Of a stretch of DNA of 10,265 bases, positions 6,594-10,265 are shown piece after piece. The stretch comes from Bacteroidota bacterium (GTDB taxonomy: Bacteria > Bacteroidota > Bacteroidia > Chitinophagales > Saprospiraceae). The DNA lies in NCBI GenBank assembly GCA_018969455.1, contig JAGWYI010000102.1, forward strand, positions 1 to 10,265. The letters run 5' to 3'. How positions within the stretch are numbered: the stretch's first letter is position 1; each line of letters starts with the position of its first letter. The notes under the pieces were generated by a model, which was given only the letters and a program-made list of their open reading frames with translations, was not told the origin of the DNA and made no database searches. The position numbers and the translations under genes were made by a program.

Positions 6594-6636
6594 AAAAAGG
6601 GAGTATCAACCATTCATTCACAAAAAAACGTCAAAT

Positions 6637-7080
6637 ATGAACCAGTTCGCAAAAATTCGCCCATTTGCCGCAACCAAAATCATGTCCAATGGTTTATTGG
6701 ATGAATTCTTCAATCGCAGCATGTCTGAATTGGTCGGAAGCGATTACGCAGTGAACCAACCGGCAGTAAACATTGTTGAATCAAAAGATGCGTTCCGATT
6801 GGAATTTGCCGCACCGGGTTTCGACAAACAGGATTTCAGTTTGTCTGCGGAGAACAACTATCTCACCGTAGAAGCGAAAAAAGAAACCCGGAACGAAAAC
6901 AGCGATGAACGGTACACCCGGCGCGAATTTCGGTACGAATCTTTCAAACGTTCGTACAAATTGCCCGAAACCGTGAACCAAGATGCCATTTCTGCGGTTT
7001 ATGAAAATGGAATCCTGGTGGTTACGCTTCAAAAGAAAGAAGAAGTGAAACCCATCGTAAAAACCATCGCCATCGGCTAA
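6637..7080 (+). CDS. Small heat-shock protein Hsp20 (alpha-crystallin domain)
   Basis: A 147-residue ATP-independent holdase chaperone that keeps unfolding cytoplasmic proteins soluble as large oligomers. I chose ATG 6637 because the protein then opens MNQFAKIRPFAATKIMSNG and has the usual family length. Upstream in-frame codons from 6490 cross the predicted control elements and give an unlikely Lys/His-rich leader. Residues 1-40 are the variable N-terminal arm. The alpha-crystallin domain spans about 42-135, including FRLEFAAPGFDKQDF and the hallmark AVYENGIL (120-127). The C-terminal IXI anchor is IAI (144-146), which docks into the neighbouring subunit. The gene is a single transcription unit: its own complex promoter region lies upstream and a strong terminator follows 64 bases after the stop. 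It is probably stress-induced. Confidence 0.93.
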   Translation: MNQFAKIRPFAATKIMSNGLLDEFFNRSMSELVGSDYAVNQPAVNIVESKDAFRLEFAAPGFDKQDFSLSAENNYLTVEAKKETRNENSDERYTRREFRYESFKRSYKLPETVNQDAISAVYENGILVVTLQKKEEVKPIVKTIAIG

Positions 7081-7143
7081 TGGCCGTAGCGTACCAAGAA
7101 TTGTTTTCATAAGGTTAGTTAATAGGGTTTTAGGTGTTTTCAC

Positions 7144-7176
7144 GGGCCGGAGCAGTAATTGTTCCGGCCCATTTTT
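7144..7176 (+). terminator. Rho-independent terminator after hsp20
   Basis: GGGCCGGAGCAG (7144-7155) pairs with 7159-7170 over 12 base pairs, two of them G-T wobbles, with a 3-base TAA loop. A single A and then five T (7172-7176) follow. The first eight pairs are perfect and GC-rich. Confidence 0.92.
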
Positions 7177-7269
7177 GTACCAGCTGCTACCGGTCAACCG
7201 GATTTTTTTCACGAAAAAAGGAACTTTCGCACAGAATTCTGCATTTTCAACTGTGACTAATAACCACCA

Positions 7270-7692
7270 ATGAATAAAGAAATTCTCCATCAGGAATTGT
7301 CTTACCGAACGTCCCGCTCCGGAGGCAAAGGAGGGCAGAATGTGAACAAGGTTGAAACCAAGGCCGAAGCCCTGTTCAATGTTCGTGCTTCCCGCGCACT
7401 CGATGATGCGGAAAAGGCGCTGATCCTCGAACGTCTTTCCGGCTATCTGACTTCAGAAGGTATTCTGGCTGTTGTGAACCAGACCGAGCGATCGCAACTG
7501 ATGAACAAGATTATTGCCGCCGAAAAACTTCAGCGACTACTGGAAAAGGCGCTTCAAAAGGTAAAGCCGCGCAAAAAAACGGCTATCCCAAGGGTAATCG
7601 TCGTAAACAGACTCAAATCAAAGAAAATAGCAGGAGCAAAAAAGTCTGCCCGACGCAGCCGAAGGCCCGAAGAATGGCTCGAAGACGAATAA
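7270..7692 (+). CDS. arfB: ArfB, alternative ribosome-rescue peptidyl-tRNA hydrolase
   Basis: A 140-residue class-I release-factor-like hydrolase that enters stalled ribosomes lacking a stop codon in the A site and releases the nascent chain. The catalytic motif is SGGKGGQNVNKVETKAE, with GGQ at residues 21-23. After the compact catalytic domain (about 1-100) comes the diagnostic basic tail (KSKKIAGAKKSARRSRRP, about 114-131), which in ArfB threads into the empty mRNA channel. The protein lacks the codon-recognition domains of RF1 and RF2. The ATG at 7270 gives the normal start MNKEILHQELSYRTSRSGG; no Shine-Dalgarno sequence is visible, as is usual for the phylum. The stop at 7690-7692 is followed within 50 bases by recJ, which has its own promoter. 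I do not see a good promoter for arfB between the hsp20 terminator and its start. Confidence 0.93.
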   Translation: MNKEILHQELSYRTSRSGGKGGQNVNKVETKAEALFNVRASRALDDAEKALILERLSGYLTSEGILAVVNQTERSQLMNKIIAAEKLQRLLEKALQKVKPRKKTAIPRVIVVNRLKSKKIAGAKKSARRSRRPEEWLEDE

Positions 7693-7695
7693 TTA

Positions 7696-7727
7696 TTTGT
7701 ATTTCTCATATTTCCGGCTTAACTTCG
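7696..7727 (+). promoter_or_regulatory. Promoter of recJ
   Basis: TTTG (7696-7699), 20 bases, then TAACTTCG (7720-7727) is one base from the TTTG-N19/20-TAnnTTTG pattern. Transcription would start near 7734, leaving a very short leader before ATG 7742. The site begins four bases after the arfB stop codon. Confidence 0.58.
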
Positions 7728-7741
7728 TACAAATATCACTC

Positions 7742-9451
7742 ATGCCGGACCCAAAACACACTATATGGCAACAAATTCCCTGCGATGAATCGCTCGTACA
7801 GCGACTGGTATCATCTCTGGACGCTGATCCTCTGCTCTGCCGGTTGCTCGTACAAAGAGGTATGACTACTCCCGGAGAGGCAACTTCTTTCATGAATCCG
7901 GCTATCTCCAGCCTGCATAATCCCTTCGAAATGAAGGATATGTATCGGGCTACAGAGCGTCTGAATCAGGCTGTTCATCAGGGAGAAAAAATCCTGCTCT
8001 ATGGCGATTATGACGTAGATGGTACCGGGGCGGTTGCCATGATGTTTGCTTTTCTGTCCAGGCTGACCAGTCAGCTCGATTATTACATCCCCGACAGGGT
8101 CACCGAGGGCTACGGATTTGGTATAGCCGGCGTGGAATATGCCCGGAAACAAGGTTGCACATTGCTGCTGGCCATGGATTGCGGCATCAAGGACCATGAG
8201 GCAGTGCATATGGCCAGTACCTGCGGTATTGATGTGATTATCTGCGATCACCATCTGCCAGGCGAGCATATTCCGGCTGCATTTGCTGTACTGGATCCGA
8301 AACAACCCGGTTGTACATATCCGTTTAAAGAACTTTGTGGATGTGGAGTAGCGTTCAAACTGATACATGCAATAGCCTTGCTGAACAATACGCCCGTAGA
8401 AGAACTGGCCTCCCTGCTTGATCTGGTGGCCATGAGTACTGCCTGCGATATTGTGCCCCTCACAGGGGAAAACAGAATACTCGTCAAATTCGGACTCCAG
8501 CGTCTGAACCGCCGCCCCAGACCCGGATTGTGGGCACTCATGGAAAGTGTTCACCGAACCCCGCCGCTCACGGTTCAGGATCTTGTTTTCGGACTAGGGC
8601 CTGCTGTCAACTCGGCTGGCCGGCTCGGCGATGCCCGGGATGCAGTCAAACTGATGCTCTCTGCCGACAGAAACAGCGCGCTCGAAATGGCACGGCAACT
8701 GGCCCGCCGGAATGCAGAGAGGCGCAAGGTAGATTATGCAATGGCCGATGAGGCCCGTGAGAAGGTGAGTAAACTGACAGATTTGAGCTCCAGAAAAAGT
8801 ATCGTCCTGTTTGATCCTGCCTGGCACAAGGGTATTATCGGAATTTCTGCCAGCAGGATTGCCGAGGATTTTCATAAACCCACTGTTATTCTGACTGAAA
8901 GTAACGGGCGGGCTGTTGGTTCTGCCAGATCTGTCAAGGGGTTCGATCTGTATGAAGCTATCCTGCAATGCCGCGATTTACTCTATTCTTACGGTGGCCA
9001 CGCACACGCTGCCGGGTTACAGTTGCCCGTTGAGTCCATTGGTGCTTTCAGCAGCCTGTTTGAGGAAGTGGTTGCTGCCGGAATACAAAAAGAGTGTGAA
9101 ACGCCTGTACTCGATGTGTCGGCAACGATAAGTTTCGACCAGATTACCCGTGATTTGTTGCAATCACTCAGGCTGCTTGAGCCGTTTGGTCCGCAAAACA
9201 TGACACCAGTATTTGTTGCCGAGGGGGTAACAGATACTGGCAAGAGCAAAATATGCCAGAATAACCATGCCTTTCTTTCACTTCGCCAAAATGACAAGGG
9301 AGCAGTTTTTTCGGGTATGGCCTTCGGACTCGCCGACACTTTCTCTCAGGTGAAAAAGGGAACTTTTGATATTGCGTTCAGTCTCAAAGAGACCGGCAAA
9401 AACGGAGTATCCTCCATTGAACTGTCGGTAAAAGGAATCAGGCAGCGGTAA
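7742..9451 (+). CDS. recJ: Single-stranded-DNA-specific 5'-3' exonuclease RecJ
   Basis: A 569-residue DHH-family exonuclease that degrades single-stranded DNA 5' to 3' in recombination (RecF pathway), mismatch repair and base excision repair. I start it at ATG 7742 (MPDPKHTIWQQIPCDESL). The frame is open upstream to a TTG at 7697, but that lies inside the promoter. All core motifs are present: DYDVDGT (residues 90-96), DCG (146-148), DHH (169-171), LLDLVAMSTACDIVPL (225-240) and SAGRLGDA (291-298), which together hold the two catalytic metal ions. The DHHA1 part has WHKGIIGISASRI (361-373), GRAVGSARS and GGHAHAAGL (418-426). A C-terminal beta-rich, OB-fold-like domain follows (about 450-569). 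The length matches other RecJ proteins. The stop codon directly abuts the stop codon of the convergent amidohydrolase gene. Confidence 0.96.
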   Translation: MPDPKHTIWQQIPCDESLVQRLVSSLDADPLLCRLLVQRGMTTPGEATSFMNPAISSLHNPFEMKDMYRATERLNQAVHQGEKILLYGDYDVDGTGAVAMMFAFLSRLTSQLDYYIPDRVTEGYGFGIAGVEYARKQGCTLLLAMDCGIKDHEAVHMASTCGIDVIICDHHLPGEHIPAAFAVLDPKQPGCTYPFKELCGCGVAFKLIHAIALLNNTPVEELASLLDLVAMSTACDIVPLTGENRILVKFGLQRLNRRPRPGLWALMESVHRTPPLTVQDLVFGLGPAVNSAGRLGDARDAVKLMLSADRNSALEMARQLARRNAERRKVDYAMADEAREKVSKLTDLSSRKSIVLFDPAWHKGIIGISASRIAEDFHKPTVILTESNGRAVGSARSVKGFDLYEAILQCRDLLYSYGGHAHAAGLQLPVESIGAFSSLFEEVVAAGIQKECETPVLDVSATISFDQITRDLLQSLRLLEPFGPQNMTPVFVAEGVTDTGKSKICQNNHAFLSLRQNDKGAVFSGMAFGLADTFSQVKKGTFDIAFSLKETGKNGVSSIELSVKGIRQR

Positions 9452-10265
9452 TCAGATGATTCTTTTTGCTTTCGACGATGGCTGGAGCCGTTCGCCATCC
9501 ATTCCTTCTATCTGAACCAGTCCGGGCGTTTTCCCCGGCTCAATGCTTCCGAGTTTCTGTTCAAAGCCCAGGGATTCGGCGCCGTTCAGGGTAGCCCACC
9601 GAAGTATTGTTTCGAAAGGCACATAACTTTGAAACCTCGAAATGGTTTTCATCTCTTCCAGAATGGAGAGCTGCCAGTTGGAGGTCAGGCTGTCGGTTCC
9701 TATGGTGACCCGGGCTGCCGTATCCATGAATGCCTGATAATCGGGCAGTCGGTTTTCAATATACAGATTGGCATTCGGGCATGTAGCCCAGTATGTATTG
9801 GGGCTCCATGTATGTGCGGCTGCCATATCATCGCGGGTAGTCAGCGTGTTATGAACGAAGAGCGTCCGACGTGCAGGCGACATATTCTCCAGCGCGTAAT
9901 GAATAGATGGCATCCCGTTTGGTTCGAATTCGTCGAGTGATATGCCAAATTTGCTGTAAAACTCTATAAATTCGCCCTTTTTATTCAGAAACAGCTCCTG
10001 CTCCGGGGGCGTTTCCTGATTGTGGATACTGATTGTCACGCCGCTTGCCGGATTGGCCAGATTTATTCGCCGGAATAACTCTCTGCTTACTGAATATGGT
10101 GCGTGAGGTACAATGGCGCGCGAACTGTCTGCTGCAAGTTCGATCTGGTCGAAAACTGCCGACCAGTCTGTAAAGGCCTTTTCTGCACCCGCGTCCTGTA
10201 AAAAATCAAACATTTCCACGAACGTGTAGTATTGCATGCGCCCGCGTGCCTTCACGGCAAAGGTG
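9452..10265 (-). CDS. Amidohydrolase family protein (COG0402 type), N-terminus outside the window
   Basis: About 271 codons are visible, ending at TGA 9454-9452. The frame is open to the right edge, so the GTG at 10255 is not a credible start; roughly 105 residues, including the first HxH metal motif and the small beta-sandwich, should lie beyond. Metal-ligand and active-site motifs of the deaminase-like amidohydrolases appear in order: VPHAPYSVS, SIHNQETPPEQE (the HxxxE element), FVHNTLTT, ATCPNANLYIENRLPD and VTIGTDSLTSN with its Asp. The closing part is LGSIEPGKTPGLVQIEG, with the end KAKRII. Members hydrolyse C-N bonds of purine- or triazine-like compounds (for example SAH/MTA or cytosine deaminases). 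The Bacteroidota subgroup with HNQETP and PNANLYI has no substrate I can name. Convergent with recJ, with no intergenic base between the stop codons. Confidence 0.87.
   Translation of the reverse strand, partial: TFAVKARGRMQYYTFVEMFDFLQDAGAEKAFTDWSAVFDQIELAADSSRAIVPHAPYSVSRELFRRINLANPASGVTISIHNQETPPEQELFLNKKGEFIEFYSKFGISLDEFEPNGMPSIHYALENMSPARRTLFVHNTLTTRDDMAAAHTWSPNTYWATCPNANLYIENRLPDYQAFMDTAARVTIGTDSLTSNWQLSILEEMKTISRFQSYVPFETILRWATLNGAESLGFEQKLGSIEPGKTPGLVQIEGMDGERLQPSSKAKRII

Noticed and set aside
6490..6636. N-terminal extension of hsp20 starting at 6490
   Set aside because: It would add 49 residues not expected in Hsp20 and would place the inverted repeat and the promoter inside the coding sequence. 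ATG 6637 gives a normal protein.
7190..7207. Short hairpin CCGG-TCAA-CCGG followed by T-rich sequence before arfB
   Set aside because: The stem has only four pairs and comes just after a far stronger terminator. Too weak to call.
7697..7741. TTG start that would extend recJ by 15 codons
   Set aside because: The TTG lies within the TTTG box of the promoter, and the likely transcription start is downstream of it. ATG 7742 gives a standard RecJ start.
1..10265. tRNA, rRNA, CRISPR array, transposase or phage genes
   Set aside because: I looked for repeat-spacer patterns, transposase motifs and tRNA-like arms in the gaps and found none. The gaps are all under 220 bases.

Overview
The window looks like a chromosomal piece of a Bacteroidota genome. 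The main reasons are a DUF4175 gene, a family I know essentially from this phylum; starts with no visible Shine-Dalgarno sequence; and several promoters of the Bacteroidota type (TTTG, about 19-20 bases, then TAnnTTTG). The class cannot be fixed from the sequence; Saprospiria or Chitinophagia would fit. Most genes are of moderate GC. The stretch from about 2960 to 4850 is visibly AT-rich and looks like a separate insertion or accessory patch.

Layout, left to right. (1) 1-2743, plus strand: a large DUF4175 protein cut by the window edge, ending at a strong intrinsic terminator (2773-2809). (2) 2962-4146, minus strand: an AAA ATPase with a DUF4143 C-terminal region, convergent with the first gene. 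(3) 4147-4830: a small accessory patch read on the minus strand. It holds two intact antitoxin-like genes (a DUF433 protein and a 69-residue protein). Each is followed immediately by what looks like only the first codons of a toxin, and then by a copy of the same ~38-base direct repeat. (4) 4853-6442, minus strand: an FAD-dependent oxidoreductase of the COG2509 type. (5) 6637-7080, plus strand: an Hsp20 small heat-shock protein. Its control region is elaborate: a perfect inverted repeat, two further half-sites and a near-consensus -24/-12 (sigma-54) element. A clean terminator follows. (6) 7270-7692: ArfB, the ribosome-rescue peptidyl-tRNA hydrolase. (7) 7742-9451: RecJ single-strand exonuclease with its own promoter. 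(8) 9452-10265, minus strand: an amidohydrolase whose N-terminus lies outside the window; its stop codon abuts the recJ stop codon.

The housekeeping genes (hsp20, arfB, recJ, the oxidoreductase, the amidohydrolase) form no single pathway, although hsp20, arfB and recJ are all quality-control or repair functions. The most unusual part is the 4142-4850 patch. It reads as the remains of two toxin-antitoxin modules in which both antitoxins survive, both toxins are reduced to a start fragment, and both breakpoints fall next to the same repeat. The downstream copy of the repeat forms the leader of the AAA/DUF4143 gene. I read this as decayed or recombined toxin-antitoxin cassettes. A wholly new system is not demonstrated.
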